Source: Helianthus annuus
Taxonomy: Eukaryota; Streptophyta; Magnoliopsida; Asterales; Asteraceae
Direction of reading: 5' to 3'
Length of the DNA stretch: 64,000 nucleotides
NCBI RefSeq assembly: GCF_002127325.2
Contig: NC_035433.2
Location: forward strand, 13,674,111-13,738,110
The position numbers and the translations under genes were made by a program. The notes below the pieces were generated by a model. The model was given only the letters and a program-made list of their open reading frames with translations. It had not been told where the DNA came from and did not search any database. Positions 10,485-21,467 of the stretch are shown in pieces (within the stretch, counting starts at the first letter, position 1; each line of letters begins with the position of its first letter).

Positions 10485-11108
10485 ACAAAAGGTCGGACAA
10501 GTATAACAAGCATGAAACCCTGACCATTTAAGCCACAAAAGTCGGACAGGGGGCCTCCCCCCTTACAAATTCGGACAACATTCTCTTTTGACCATAAAAG
10601 TCGGACAAGGCCACCTAGTTTAAAACTCGGACTCATCATTCCCTCTTAAAGGTCGGACCCTTTGATATATCATTCTAAAATTTCGGACATCACTCCATTT
10701 AACATCGGACATATATATATCTTAGAAAAAGTCGGACTTGTGCCATAAATTATAAAAAGTCGGACCCTTAAACAACCAAAGGTCGGACTTACAAGCATAA
10801 CCTTTAAAATATTTGGGCCTTGTGATGTTTAGACAAAACTCTGATTAATATGCTTACAAAAAACTCGGACATATGTGATGTGTATCTAAAGTCGGACAAG
10901 ATCTCTTTGATACAAAACTCGGATAAGATCTATTTAAAAGTCAGACTACATAATAACAAGTAAAAGTCGGACCTGTTCATTTCCTTTCTAAAAATTCGGA
11001 CAAGGGCATCATAATCAAAACTCTGACTACACATACATCAACAAAGTTCAGACTATGATTCATCTTTCAAAAGCTCGGACTTTAAGCCTAACATTCAAAG
11101 GTCGGACA
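10485..11108. repeat. Regularly dispersed (A)AAGTCGGAC array in Tekay-B LTR
   Basis: I count 18 exact TCGGA cores, usually preceded by AAA(G/C) and followed by C, plus about four degenerate copies, in roughly 620 bp (one every 28 bp or so). The text between copies is unrelated, so this looks like a repeated short signal rather than a plain satellite. Confidence 0.85.
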
Positions 11109-11808
11109 AACATAACTCATGAAATTTTCAATTCCATTGTAACAATTGTAACAGTTACGTTCTCTAAAATCAACAGTTACGTTCTTCGGTCCAAAACCCT
11201 AATTTCATACATTTTCACAGTGAAATAATCAATTATCAATCGATCATTCTAATATATCTTGTATCTTAATCATCAAGCAAATGATTCCACAACAACCATA
11301 ACCATTTCCCAATAAATCAGAATCAATAAACACAGAATATCATATGAAGAACTAGGGTTTTAACATGAATCAAACAATCAACGATTAACCACAAACAATG
11401 ATTAAACAATTACCTTGAATTGATTCTAGACAAAGAGAGGAAATCAAGAGTGATGAAGAACTTGTGCCAATGATGATGATGATGATTGCCAGAGAGGATC
11501 AGAGAATGTGAAAGTACATGCTTAGTTTCTTGGGTGATGATTAGTGAAAGGGATTAGGGTTAAGAATGATTAAAGTTTCACTATTAGCACTAAGCACCCC
11601 TAAGTATTGTCTATTACATATTACATACACAAAATACACAATTTACATTTTCATCACCACATTCAAGTATTTGTCAAATCATTCATAAACCTTATCAAAT
11701 CCAAAACGTATACAGTTACAAGGCAAACCAATTGTGCAAGTAAATACTAAACAAACAGTGAACGTGCAATAAATGCGAAAATGGAATCTTGGAACTCGAG
11801 TTGTCACA

Positions 11809-11830
11809 TTATCCCCATCTTGAAAGAAAT
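11809..11830 (-). other. Polypurine tract of Tekay-B
   Basis: Sense strand TTTCAAGATGGGGATAAT directly precedes the 3' LTR start TGTGACAACTCGAG. This is the expected primer position for plus-strand DNA synthesis. A second, similar GGGGGGATGATGTGACA segment lies about 80-90 bp upstream (11900-11950). Confidence 0.8.
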
Positions 11831-11884
11831 TTCGTCCCGAAATTTAGCATGCAGTTACTGAGGAAGCTAGGTAAGTTGTATCGT

Positions 11885-14800
11885 TTACTGATTTTCCTGG
11901 GGTGTCACATCATCCCCCCGTTGATTTGGAATTTCGTCCCGAAATTCTGTAGTAGTAGCTTCAGCCTCAGTGGTGGTTGCACGGTTTTCGAATAACTGGG
12001 GATACTTGAGTTCCATTTGATCTTCTCGTTCCCAGGTAAACTCTGGGCCACGACGGGAGTTCCAACGAACTCGTACAAGAGGTATTCTAGTGTTCTTGAG
12101 GACCTTAACATCCCGATCCGTGATTTCAACTGGTTCCTCGACGAACTGCAACCGCTCGTCGATAGTGAGTTCCTTAAAAGGAACTATGAGGGTCTCATCT
12201 GACAGACACTTCTTCAGATTCGACACGTGGAAAACATTGTGAACTGCACCGAGTTCAGCTGGTAGGTTTAGTCTGTAGGCTACCTTGCCTATTCTTTCAG
12301 TGATTTCGAACGGTCCAACGTACCGCGGATTGAGCTTGCCTCGTTTACCAAAACGAACCACACCCTTCCAGGGTGAGACTTTGAGTAGCACTCGATCCCC
12401 AACTTGGAACTCGAGCGGTTTTCTGCGTTTATCAGCGTAGCTTTTCTGGCGATCACGAGCTGCAGCCATGCGTTGTCGTATTTGTGCAATTCGTTCAGTA
12501 GCGTCAACTACCATTTCTAGACCTATAATCTGACTATCCCCCACCTCTGCCCAACAGAGAGGTGACCGGCATTTACGTCCGTACAATGCCTCGAATGGAG
12601 CGGCTTGTATGCTGGTGTGGTAACTGTCATTGTACGAAAACTCCACTAACGGGAGATGTTTTTCCCAGCTGTTGCTGAAATCGATAACACATGCCCGAAG
12701 CATGTCTTCTAGAGTTTGAATCGTGCGCTCAGACTGCCCATCCGTCTGAGGGTGATAGGCTGTGCTCATGTCTAACCGAGAGCCAAAAGATTTGTGCGTC
12801 GCTTGCCACAGTTCTGAAGTGAATCGTGCATCCCGATCCGAAATAATAGAGGTTGGCACTCTGTGCCTCGAAACAACTTCTTTCAAGTAGATGTCTGCTA
12901 AAGTAGAGAACTTATCCGTTTCTTTGATAGCCAAGAAATGAGCAGACTTTGTGAGTCGGTCTACGATCACCCAAATAGTATCGTTCCCACGCTGGGATCT
13001 AGGCAGGCCAGTAACAAAATCCATGGAAATTTCTTCCCATTTCCACTGTGGTATCCTGGGTTGCTGAAGTAGGCCTGAGGGTTTCTGGTACTCCGTCTTG
13101 ACTCTCGCACAAGTCAAACACTTGCCGACGTAAGTTGCTATGTGGGCCTTCATGCTAGGCCACCAATATGTAGTTCTGATGTCGTGATACATTTTATCCG
13201 AACCTAGATGTACCGAGTAGCGAGACTTATGAGCTTCATCCATCACAAGTTCTCGTAAACCGCCATATAATGGGACCCAAATACGCCCCGTTACGTAGTA
13301 GGCGCCGTCTTCCTTCTGGTCTAATCGTTGCCTTGAGCCGCGTAAGGCTTCAGCCCTGATGTTTTCTGGTTTCAATGCTTCCACCTGAGCATCTCGTATT
13401 TGTGCAGGAAGATCAGACTGAATAGTGAGCTGCAAAGCTCGTACACGCCTAGGTAGAGTGTCTTTTCGACTGAGAGCGTCAGCCACAACATTGGCTTTGC
13501 CTGGATGGTACTTGATGGCGCATTCGTAATCATTAAGCAGCTCGACCCATCGTCGTTGACGCATGTTCAATTCCTTCTGCTTGAAGATATGCTCGAGACT
13601 CCTGTGATCGGTGTAAATAGTGCACTTGGTACCGTACAGGTAGTGTCGCCATATCTTGAGCGCGAAAACAACAACTCCCCGCTCTAAATCGTGCGTCATG
13701 TAGTTCCGTTCATGAACTTTGAGTTGCCGCGAAGCGTAGGCAATAACTTTATCACGCTGCATCAATACACAACCAAGCCCCTGTATCAATGCGTCACAAT
13801 AGACCACAAAATCATCCGTGCCCTCTGGCAATGAGAGGATAGGTGCGCTGCATAGTCTATCCTTCAGATACTGAAAAGCCGTTTCTTGTGTATTACCCCA
13901 ACGATAGGTAACACCTTTCTGTGTCAGCATTGTAAGCGGCTGCGTGATCTTTGAGAAGTCTTTGATGAATCGTCTGTAGTACCCCGCCAAACCCAAGAAT
14001 TGGCGTATTTCTGTTGGTGTACGCGGTGCAGGCCAGTTCCTGATCGAATCTACTTTGGATGGATCAACATGAATCCCATCCCTGTTCACCACATGGCCTA
14101 AGAAGTGGACTTCACGAAGCCAGAAGTCGCATTTTGAAAACTTGGCATACAGTTGTTCCTTTCGAAGAAGTTCCAAGATAAGACGTAAGTGCTGCTCATA
14201 TTCCTCTTGACTCTTGGAGTAGATCAGAATGTCGTCGATGAATACTATGACGAACTTGTCTAGATAAGGTTTGCACACCCTGTTCATAAGATCCATGAAA
14301 ACTGCAGGCGCGTTCGTTAGCCCGAATGGCATGACTAGAAACTCGTAATGGCCGTAGCGAGTTCTGAATGTTGTCTTGGAGACGTCCTCCTCGCGGTCTC
14401 TCAGCTGATGATATCCGGACCTTAGATCAATCTTGGAGTAGTAACTCGACCCTTGCAACTGGTCGAATAAGTCGTCAATACGCGGCAGAGGGTAACGGTT
14501 CTTCACTGTCACCTTGTTCAGTTCACGGTAATCAATGCACATCCTGAAAGTACCGTCCTTCTTCACAAATAGTACTGGAGCTCCCCAAGGCGAAGAGCTT
14601 GGACGAATGAAGCCCTTATCCAAAAGCTCTTGTAGTTGTTTAGACAGTTCTTCCAGTTCAATTGGAGCTAAATGATACGGTGCGCGAGCTATAGGTGCTG
14701 CTCCTGGAGCTAGCTCGACTTGAAACTCGACCTGGCGATGAGGCGGTAGACCAGGTAAATCTTCAGGAAACACTTGAGGAAATTCGCGTACCACAGGAAT

Positions 14801-15196
14801 ATCCTCTATTCTTTTCTCTTTCGTCGAGGCATCAGTAACTAATGCCAAAATGGCGGTGTGACCCTTTCGTAAACATTTCTGAGCCTTCAGGAAAGAGATG
14901 ATGCCAACCACAGCACCACTCTTGTCGCCTTGAACTTCGAGAGGTTCTTTACCAGAACGAGGAATACGAATGATCTTCTCCTTACATAGGATCTCTGCTT
15001 GCTGCTTGGATAACCAATCCATGCCGATGACGATGTCGAAACTACCCAGAACTATAGGAATGAGATCAATGGAGAAAGCTTGACCAGCGAGGATAAGATT
15101 ACAACCCTGAACTATGTGTGTGGCCTCTAGACTTTTACCATTAGCTAACTCTACGACATGTTTGGTGTTTAGGGGAGTTGGAGCACGTTTTAACAT
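11885..15196 (-). CDS. Tekay-B pol: protease C-part, RT, RNase H, integrase, chromodomain
   Basis: A 1103-codon open frame, the longest in the window. It opens in the C-terminal half of the aspartic protease because a TAA at 15197-15199 (CAA in the related copies) separates it from the DSGAD catalytic part upstream. RT follows with [18 protein letters not shown] and the catalytic [10 protein letters not shown] (14231-14242, residues about 319-328). RNase H (YCDA, TDHRSLE, VADALSR) and the integrase HHCC zinc finger (about 655-700) come next. The integrase core then shows MDF, SDRDARF and the catalytic Glu in [13 protein letters not shown]-terminal chromodomain-like segment ([16 protein letters not shown]) would direct integration to heterochromatin. 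The protein copies and integrates the element. A codon missing from VKKKDGT and the upstream nonsense codon make it a recently disabled copy. Confidence 0.9.
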   Translation of the reverse strand: MLKRAPTPLNTKHVVELANGKSLEATHIVQGCNLILAGQAFSIDLIPIVLGSFDIVIGMDWLSKQQAEILCKEKIIRIPRSGKEPLEVQGDKSGAVVGIISFLKAQKCLRKGHTAILALVTDASTKEKRIEDIPVVREFPQVFPEDLPGLPPHRQVEFQVELAPGAAPIARAPYHLAPIELEELSKQLQELLDKGFIRPSSSPWGAPVLFVKKDGTFRMCIDYRELNKVTVKNRYPLPRIDDLFDQLQGSSYYSKIDLRSGYHQLRDREEDVSKTTFRTRYGHYEFLVMPFGLTNAPAVFMDLMNRVCKPYLDKFVIVFIDDILIYSKSQEEYEQHLRLILELLRKEQLYAKFSKCDFWLREVHFLGHVVNRDGIHVDPSKVDSIRNWPAPRTPTEIRQFLGLAGYYRRFIKDFSKITQPLTMLTQKGVTYRWGNTQETAFQYLKDRLCSAPILSLPEGTDDFVVYCDALIQGLGCVLMQRDKVIAYASRQLKVHERNYMTHDLERGVVVFALKIWRHYLYGTKCTIYTDHRSLEHIFKQKELNMRQRRWVELLNDYECAIKYHPGKANVVADALSRKDTLPRRVRALQLTIQSDLPAQIRDAQVEALKPENIRAEALRGSRQRLDQKEDGAYYVTGRIWVPLYGGLRELVMDEAHKSRYSVHLGSDKMYHDIRTTYWWPSMKAHIATYVGKCLTCARVKTEYQKPSGLLQQPRIPQWKWEEISMDFVTGLPRSQRGNDTIWVIVDRLTKSAHFLAIKETDKFSTLADIYLKEVVSRHRVPTSIISDRDARFTSELWQATHKSFGSRLDMSTAYHPQTDGQSERTIQTLEDMLRACVIDFSNSWEKHLPLVEFSYNDSYHTSIQAAPFEALYGRKCRSPLCWAEVGDSQIIGLEMVVDATERIAQIRQRMAAARDRQKSYADKRRKPLEFQVGDRVLLKVSPWKGVVRFGKRGKLNPRYVGPFEITERIGKVAYRLNLPAELGAVHNVFHVSNLKKCLSDETLIVPFKELTIDERLQFVEEPVEITDRDVKVLKNTRIPLVRVRWNSRRGPEFTWEREDQMELKYPQLFENRATTTEAEATTTEFRDEIPNQRGDDVTPQENQ

Positions 15197-15584
15197 TTAG
15201 CTAACTTTCAAAGACACATAACTTGTATCCGCACCCGAATCAAACAATACAGTAACATAAAAGTCGTTGAGAAGAAACTTACCCATAACTACGTTGGGAT
15301 CATTTCTGGCATCACCCTGCCCCAACACAAATGCACGACCCCTTGCTTCGTTGCCGTTGTTGTTCCCGCCGTAGTTGTTGTTGCCATTGCCCTGATTGTT
15401 GTTATTGTTGTTGTTGTTGTTCTGGTTTCGGTTTAACTGAGGGCAGTGTCTTTTGAAGTGACCTTCAGCGCCACAATGAAAACATCCCTTGTTGCCCTGT
15501 TGCTGATTCTGCTGTGCTTGTGGCTGCTGCTGATTCTGATTCGCAGGCCGAGGGCTCCTACAATCCTTGGCCTCATGACCCAGA
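15197..15584 (-). pseudogene. Tekay-B gag end and protease N-part
   Basis: Same frame as the downstream pol, interrupted by TAA 15197-15199. It reads an Asn-rich linker, [15 protein letters not shown] (CCHC knuckle for RNA binding), [17 protein letters not shown] and the protease active site [10 protein letters not shown]. Further upstream is another knuckle end, GHEAKDC. It is cut at about 15584 by the Copia-M junction. Confidence 0.8.
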
Positions 15585-16505
15585 TTCCATCGGGCATCTG
15601 CTCCACCTACAGCCCGAGGAAGAACTTCATCTCCCCCATCGAACTCATCTCAAACTTTTTCTTCAACACTTTCTCAAACTCATTACACAGATCGTCGTTG
15701 GTGGAACCGAAAATGATATCGTCAACATAAATCTGCACGATCAACAAATGGCCTGCCACTTCCTTCGTGAACAACGTACTATCTACTGTCCCTCTGGTGA
15801 ACCCGTTGGTTAACAGATATTGGGAAAGCATCTCGTACCAGGCTCTCGGGGCCTGGTGTAGTCCGAAAAGAGCTTTGTCCAGCAGATAGACCTTGTTTTT
15901 TTGCAGTGGATCTCTGAACCCCGGCGGTTGCCCCACATACACTTCTTCTTTGATTTTACCGTAAAGGAAGGCAGATTTGATGTCCAGTTGGTACACTTTA
16001 AAGTCTTTCCATGACGCAAACGCTAGGAAGATCCGAATCGCCTCGAGTCGAGCAACAGGCGCGTAAACTTCGTCGTAGTCTATGCCTTCTTACTGACTAA
16101 AGCCTTGTACCACTAATCGTGCTTTGTTTCTCACCACGACTCCTCTATCATCCCGCTTGCACTTAAAAACCCACTTTGTTTTGATTAACTTTTGATTCTG
16201 TGGCAAATCACTAGTCTCCAAACACCCAGCTTTTCAAATTGTAGCAACTCCTCCTGCATCGCATTCACCCAGCTATCCTCAGTCAACGCCTCTTTATAAG
16301 TTCTGGGCTCGATCTGCGAAATAAAACACTTTAATGAGAATTCTTCCTGCAAATGAGCAACAGAAGAATAAAAACATGTAAGCGCTCGGTTGATTTGGTC
16401 TCGGGTTTTGACACCACTTTGCAGGTCACCAATTATTTGCTCTGACGGATGGTAAGACAAAGTCCTAGGCATCATGGTGTCGGGCACATTCACTTCCGAT
16501 TGCAA
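15585..16505 (-). pseudogene. Copia-M reverse transcriptase (broken)
   Basis: Read from 16505 down: a linker ending in EPRTYKEALTEDSWVNAMQEE, typical of the start of copia RT, then a frame break near 16190-16100. The next frame has [30 protein letters not shown] and the catalytic [10 protein letters not shown], followed by [14 protein letters not shown] at 15607-15609 replaces the expected CAG, and the copia sequence ends about 20 bp later. The RNase H domain is absent. Confidence 0.85.
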
Positions 16506-16748
16506 GTTCGATATATCAAGATCAACGGTTTGATCCTCAGCTTCCTGCGAAATAACATTTGGTTCCTCGTCAAAGGTCGGAGTAGATTCCTCCTCTTAGT
16601 CGTCAGAGTTATCAAATGTTGGAGCTGGTTCCTCTGGTGGTTCGTGAGCTGTTCCACTCGGTCCTGCTTCATCATTGTGAGTACCCTCGGTGGGTGGAGG
16701 AACCACTAGCGGTCTAGGCACTTGCTCCTGTGACATATATTGCTGGTA

Positions 16749-18161
16749 CTAGTACAGAAGTGCTAGTTCCTCATCACTCAGCTGAACCGGCAGTTGAAAC
16801 GACTCCCAGAGCTTGTCGTAATCGAACAGGAATCTTTGTCCGGGAAGTTGTGGTGATGGAGTGTGCTTCTGACAATCCACATGCTGAACTTGAATTACTT
16901 TCCCCAGGCACGGTACGAACACCCTCTTCAATGGGCTTACGTAACCTACAAAGAAACCCTCATTTGATTTAGCACCAAATTTTCCATTCTCATCAATAAA
17001 CGTACACGGAGACCCAAATGGCTCCAGAAATTCAAGATTCGGCTTATATCGGTGCAGCAGCTCAAAACATGTCTTTTTGTACTTTTTGACAGTGAGTACA
17101 CGATTCAATGTGTAGTAGGCTGCAGATACTGCTTCGCTCCAGAAGAAGATTGGTAGTTTGGAATCGGCCAACATTGTGCGAGCTGTCTCTATTAGGGTCC
17201 GGTTCTTTCTTTCAGCAACGCCGTTCTGTTGTGGTGTGTACGACGCACTGAATTCATGAAGAATTCCCTTCTCATTGCAAAACTCGTACATTTTATTGTT
17301 TTTGAATTCCGTTCCGTTGTCACTACGAATTCTCTGGATTGGCATCTTATACACCGTTTCCATCTTCTTGAATAACACCATCAACGACTCAAAAGTTTGA
17401 TCCTTTCTTTCTAAGCACACGACCCACGAGAATCTTGTAAAGTCATCAGTCACCACCAAGCAGTACAAATCTCCACTGATGCTCTTTACGTTGACAGGCC
17501 CGAAGAGATCCATGTGTAATCTCTCAAGAGGTAACCTGATCGAATTATGTATCTTCGGTGGGTGTGACTTCCGAGTCTGCTTCCCCTTTTTACACGCTAC
17601 ACAATCATCATTCAAGTGAAAATTCTTTAGATTTACACCTTCTACCAAATCATTGTGTACTAAAAAATTCATTTTACGAACATGAATGTGGCCCATCTTA
17701 CGATGCCACGTAATTGTTTCTTTTTCCGTTGCTTTTGATTTTGACACAAAACATTGTTTTTGATGAGTTGTTGGTGTTGCAACGCTCATATCAAGAATAT
17801 ACAGGTCGTTCTCCCGCGGAACGCCTAACAACACCATCTCCTCAGGGATTTTAAACCCCGGTTTTAAAATCACACACTCGTTCTTTGTGAAATATACACT
17901 GAAAGATTTATCACATATTTGCGAAATGCTAAGTAAATAATTTTCCAATTCTACGATATAGTTCACTTTCTCGAATGAAATGACAACATTCGTCAACGTT
18001 CCATGTCCAACAATTCTCCCGCCTTGATTTCCGGCGAAGCCCACATAACTTCCATTTATTGATTTGACGTCGTAAATAAGAGCTAGCGTCCCTGTCATAT
18101 GTCTCGATGCACCACTGTCCATGATCCACTTTGAAAGTAAAGACTTGGGCAGCCATGGCAA
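16749..18161 (-). CDS. Copia-M protease and integrase region
   Basis: 470 open codons. The protease active site DSGASRHMTG is at residues about 15-24. The gag-pre-integrase segment (ITWHRKMGHIHVRKM) is at about 148. A C-x2-C (CVACKKGK) completes the integrase zinc finger. The integrase core has HMDLFGPV (D), IRSDNGTEF (D) and QQNGVAERKNRT (E), residues about 212-320. In a working element this cleaves the polyprotein and inserts the cDNA. The frame joins the upstream gag only through a frameshift near 18150, and the downstream RT only after another break, so it is part of a pseudogene. Confidence 0.85.
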   Translation of the reverse strand: MPWLPKSLLSKWIMDSGASRHMTGTLALIYDVKSINGSYVGFAGNQGGRIVGHGTLTNVVISFEKVNYIVELENYLLSISQICDKSFSVYFTKNECVILKPGFKIPEEMVLLGVPRENDLYILDMSVATPTTHQKQCFVSKSKATEKETITWHRKMGHIHVRKMNFLVHNDLVEGVNLKNFHLNDDCVACKKGKQTRKSHPPKIHNSIRLPLERLHMDLFGPVNVKSISGDLYCLVVTDDFTRFSWVVCLERKDQTFESLMVLFKKMETVYKMPIQRIRSDNGTEFKNNKMYEFCNEKGILHEFSASYTPQQNGVAERKNRTLIETARTMLADSKLPIFFWSEAVSAAYYTLNRVLTVKKYKKTCFELLHRYKPNLEFLEPFGSPCTFIDENGKFGAKSNEGFFVGYVSPLKRVFVPCLGKVIQVQHVDCQKHTPSPQLPGQRFLFDYDKLWESFQLPVQLSDEELALLY

Positions 18162-19074
18162 TCATCAAATCAACATATTCAAATAGTGACGCCCATGATT
18201 TCTTAACCTCAGAAACAGTACCAAACACTACATCACACTTCTCATCTATTTTAGGAAAGTTAAATGTTACAATAGGAACATCATCTTTCACAACTGGTTT
18301 AACTTTGTTGTTAATCGGGGGAAACTCAGCAAGAAATTTATCAAGTTCAGTTTCAAACTTGACAGCATCATCTTTCAAAACCTTTGTTTCATTTTTTAAA
18401 GCATTTTCCATCTTTTTACCTCGACAGATGGTTTCGACTTTGCAACCCATGATTGGTTCTCAAAAATTTTTGTTTTAGGATAAATTTTTGAAGTCTTGTG
18501 AGCCTTGGAAGATTCACCAATCTCGAAGGTCGATTTTGGCTTATCCTCGGACTTCAAAGATTCTCCTCTTTTTAGAATGCGAATCGGAGAAACCATTGGT
18601 TTTTTACCTTTTGTATCAATCGGTGATTTTGGTTGAGGTTTTTGAACAGTTGGTTTTTGAACAATTGGTTTTTGAACAATTGGTTTTTGAACAGGTTTTT
18701 CAGACACTTTCTTGCATTGTTTTGCCATATGCCCGATTTCATTACAGCGATAACAGACTCTTTTGTCATATTCGACAAAAGTTGATTTGATTGTCTCCTC
18801 TTTCAACTTTTTCGCTGCATTGAAATCGTCCACGGCTTTTTGACTAAAGATGTAGTCCTTTTCATCATCTACACTTGGTCCAGCGACAAAGATATCATCC
18901 ATTTTCTCTTTTGGCTTAACCACCTGCTTAGCTGTCTTCTTCTCGAAACCGATCCCTTTTTTTTAAAAATTGTTTTTCTTGTTATTATCCTTACCCTCCC
19001 ACTCTTTCTTTCCCAAGCTGGTAGGACGTGATGTAACAAAAGATTTTTTAGGTTTTGAAAAGAATTCTTTGTTA
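17929..19074 (-). pseudogene. Copia-M gag C-terminal part with second zinc knuckle
   Basis: Two overlapping frames separated by a shift near 18420. The upstream one carries CYRCNEIGHMAKQC (CCHC knuckle). It then has a five-residue tandem repeat (QKPIV, four units, encoded by a 15-bp DNA repeat at about 18640-18705) and a Lys/Ser-rich tail. Left of the LINE insertion the frame reads NKEFFSKPKKSF, joining sequence now at 21452 and beyond. The extra knuckle and long linker make this gag much longer than a standard copia gag. Confidence 0.75.
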
Positions 19075-19090
19075 TTAACCTCATCAATGT
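19075..19090. repeat. Target duplication of half-LINE-1 (left copy)
   Basis: TTAACCTCATCAATGT, repeated exactly at 21452-21467 on the other side of the insertion. It belongs to the Copia-M gag codons (IDEVN). Confidence 0.92.
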
Positions 19091-21451
19091 TTTTTTTTTG
19101 GGTAAAGGGTTACCCCGGTGAATCTATTATAAACCGCAAAATAAGTACATGTAGTGAGGATGAATTCCACACTAGTTCATATACAGGACATGCCCCATAT
19201 ATGTAAGCCAACAAACATAAAAACCTATGACATCACATCAAACCTAGCCTACTACACATCATGCAAAGATATCTAGTAGACAAAACAAAAAATAACCAAA
19301 ATCTTCAACCTCCATCATCGAAAATGTTGCCATGAAACGGCAGCCCCTTTAGACGCTCCCAAGACAGGCTAACCATTGAAGATCTTTGTGGAAGAGGTGC
19401 TTGTCCCTGTTCTAGAAGACGAAGGATATGTACCCGAATCCTTGGTTTCATCATAAACAACTTCAACCCCGTCCTCGTCTAAATCCACATGAATCTGTCT
19501 ACCCCCCTTATTTTTCTCTTGAGTTGAACCACCCCGACCCCCAACACTTTCGAGCGCAGAAAACGGGTTATGGGTTTGGATTTTATGGGAAGTCGAAACC
19601 TGCTGAGAAGTAACAGGCTTTTTCTTCCTATCCACCGGCCTGTATTCAAATTTGGGCTTCTGGTTATTAACTTGAAAGCCATTCTTCTTTGCACTCTTCT
19701 TAACCGGAACGTCTTGGAAACCATCCTCGTCTACTATTGGCTTGTTAATAGGAGATTTGGATGTTGAGCCAATGCGAGTAGGGCATTCCTCAGAGTCATG
19801 CCCAAACACACAGCAGTGAGCACATCTTGGAGGTTCCCATTCATACTCCACCCGAATAGTCTCTGTAACATATTTGTTTCCATCCAATTCAGGAATAGCC
19901 ATGGTTATAGTGTCTTTCAAATCCTGATCAGCTGATATTTCAATAAGAGCCCTAGCATAGCTGCTCCGTCCCCAAGCCTCATTACACATATCAACAGTAT
20001 ACGAATCCAGCCGCACAGGAGATCCAATTTTTGAAGCCAGCATACTTAACCCATCATCAGAATATGCCACTAGAGGGACGTCATGCAATTTCACCCAAAC
20101 CGTAACCTTTTTCAACTCATCTTTTTTAAGGCTGTTTGTAGGGGACCAAATGTTGAGAAACAAGGGTTTGTTACGGATCATCCAAGGCCCCCCTTCAAGA
20201 ACAGCGTCCATTCCCTTCCTATCTTCAAACTTGAAGAAAAAGAACCCATTTGAATTCATCATCGTCTTCACAAGACCATGTTTCTTCCAATTTGTTCTCA
20301 CAAAGTAATCAACAACCGGATATGCAATTCTATCCCCCAAGAAGTAACCATAAAGAGTGTTAGCCAACCTGTTGTTAACTTGGCGGACAGAGTCAATCGG
20401 AAGCACTACATCCACACCATCCAAATAGGCATCTGATATCAGCTTTCGAAAATTTACTTTCGGTACTTGGTTTGCCGTATCATTGGTTTTCCTAGCACTT
20501 TCCTCCTCACTTTGATTCTGATTACCAACCCGCTTAGGACCACTCTGCTCACCCTGTTTGTTTAGTACCACATCAGCATACAATTGTTGTTGGACTCGAG
20601 CATTATCACCCTATTCCTGCTTTCGGACACGAGCATGACTGACATCATTTAGCGGTAGCACAAATGATACCTTTCGCTTATCAAAAACCATTGCATAATC
20701 CTCATCCGGTGAATCCGAACAGCCAAGAACATAGTCAGTATCATTCAACGGTACCATGAACCGAACCTTCTTATGCCCCACTTCTGAAACCGTAGGGATT
20801 TGTGAATTTTGTCTTGGCTCAAAAGGTTTCCCATCGATACTCCGGATCTTTCTCGCAAAGACATTTGAATTTTCCTCAGTTTGTTCATCCTTATCAACAG
20901 CCATATCATTAAACACGATCAAAACCTATTGAGGATACTTAATCCGTTCCAAACCCTAGCAGCCTTCAAGCAATTGACGGCTGAAAGCAATGAAACGCAA
21001 TCACCGTTCCAAACCCTAGCAGCCGTCGAGCTAAGAACCGTTCAATACTCAACTGGAAGTCAATCGGAACCCTGACTTCAACCACCGAGATCAATCAATT
21101 AACGGGAAACAGAAAACCCTAATCCCCAATTCAGAATTCAAATGGTTAAATCACGGAAACGACAAAGAAACTCCTGGCCGGCACAATTGGAATGATGACA
21201 ACAGAAACCCTAGAGAATAAAGGTCCCGTCGTTCACCCCAAGAACAATCAGAAAAACGGAAATCTGAAAAAACAAACCCTAGACACGAGACTAAATCTGA
21301 TTTCACTTGATTAGAGCCTAAAGAATGATTAACGAAATCTTAGATGCTAACCAAGCTTAATCGAGATCAAGGTTGAAAGATTCGTCTAGGGTTTCAAGAG
21401 AACTTCAAAATCGCCCAGAGCACCCATTCGTCCCACCCAACAATGTGCTTG
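19091..21451 (-). mobile_element. Half-LINE-1: ORF1-only non-LTR retrotransposon
   Basis: Minus-strand insertion inside Copia-M gag, bounded by a perfect 16-bp target duplication. The 3' end is T9 (19091-19099) plus the tail GGGTAAAGGGTTACCCCGGT, also seen in the zf-RVT LINE (1371) and half-LINE-2 (41461). Between the 5' UTR and this tail lies only ORF1. The 278 bp after the ORF1 stop leave no room for ORF2 (endonuclease, RT). The 5' UTR (20905-21451) contains a repeated TCCGTTCCAAACCCTAGCAG segment (20944, 21005). Confidence 0.88.
19369..20904 (-). pseudogene. Half-LINE-1 ORF1: DUF4283 plus CCHC knuckle, one nonsense codon
   Basis: The frame begins at ATG 20904-20902 (MAVDKDEQ) and runs in one frame to the stop at 19369, with a single TAG at 20611-20613. 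The protein has an acidic N-terminal region. A DUF4283 domain follows (NTLYGYFLG, NGFFFFKFED, GGPWMIRNKPL, VWVKLHDVPL). A zf-CCHC_4 knuckle CAHCCVFGHDSEEC comes next, then a basic/Ser-rich tail ending TSSTKIFNG. DUF4283 with this knuckle is the usual plant LINE ORF1, an RNA-binding chaperone-like protein. It is similar throughout to the intact copy at 41752-43251, but clearly diverged. Confidence 0.87.
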
Positions 21452-21467
21452 TTAACCTCATCAATGT
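21452..21467. repeat. Target duplication of half-LINE-1 (right copy)
   Basis: Exact second copy of TTAACCTCATCAATGT; see 19075-19090. Confidence 0.92.

Larger units (their letters stand above)
9343..11808 (-). repeat. 3' LTR of Tekay-B (2466 bp)
   Basis: Plus strand TGTCACACCCCCAAAATCC...GAACTCGAGTTGTCACA. It holds a five-unit minisatellite with ACGTAGGTTTTACGTAAGTG (9835-10065) and an 18-plus-copy TCGGAC array (10485-11105). Donor/acceptor-like signals predict an intron at 9639-10160. The plus-strand 126-codon frame at 10151-10531 lies entirely in the LTR and has no support as a gene. Confidence 0.9.
9343..15584 (-). mobile_element. Tekay-B: Ty3/gypsy chromovirus lacking its 5' end
   Basis: Minus strand: 3' LTR (9343-11808), polypurine tract, a long pol frame, and the last part of gag including zinc knuckles. 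At about 15584 the gag sequence stops and joins Copia-M reverse transcriptase. The 5' half of gag, the primer-binding site and the 5' LTR are therefore missing. Confidence 0.9.

Noticed and set aside
10151..10531. 126-codon plus-strand open frame
   Set aside because: It lies wholly within the Tekay-B LTR, starts at the conserved LTR splice-like segment and has no protein-like motif.
10485..11108. CRISPR-like spacing of a short repeat
   Set aside because: The repeated core is only 7-10 bp, spacers are irregular and AT-rich, and the array is inside a plant LTR. There are no cas genes.
11885..15196. Endogenous pararetrovirus (caulimovirus-like) pol
   Set aside because: Domain order RT-RNase H-integrase-chromodomain, flanking LTR and polypurine tract identify Ty3/gypsy. 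There is no movement protein or coat motif.
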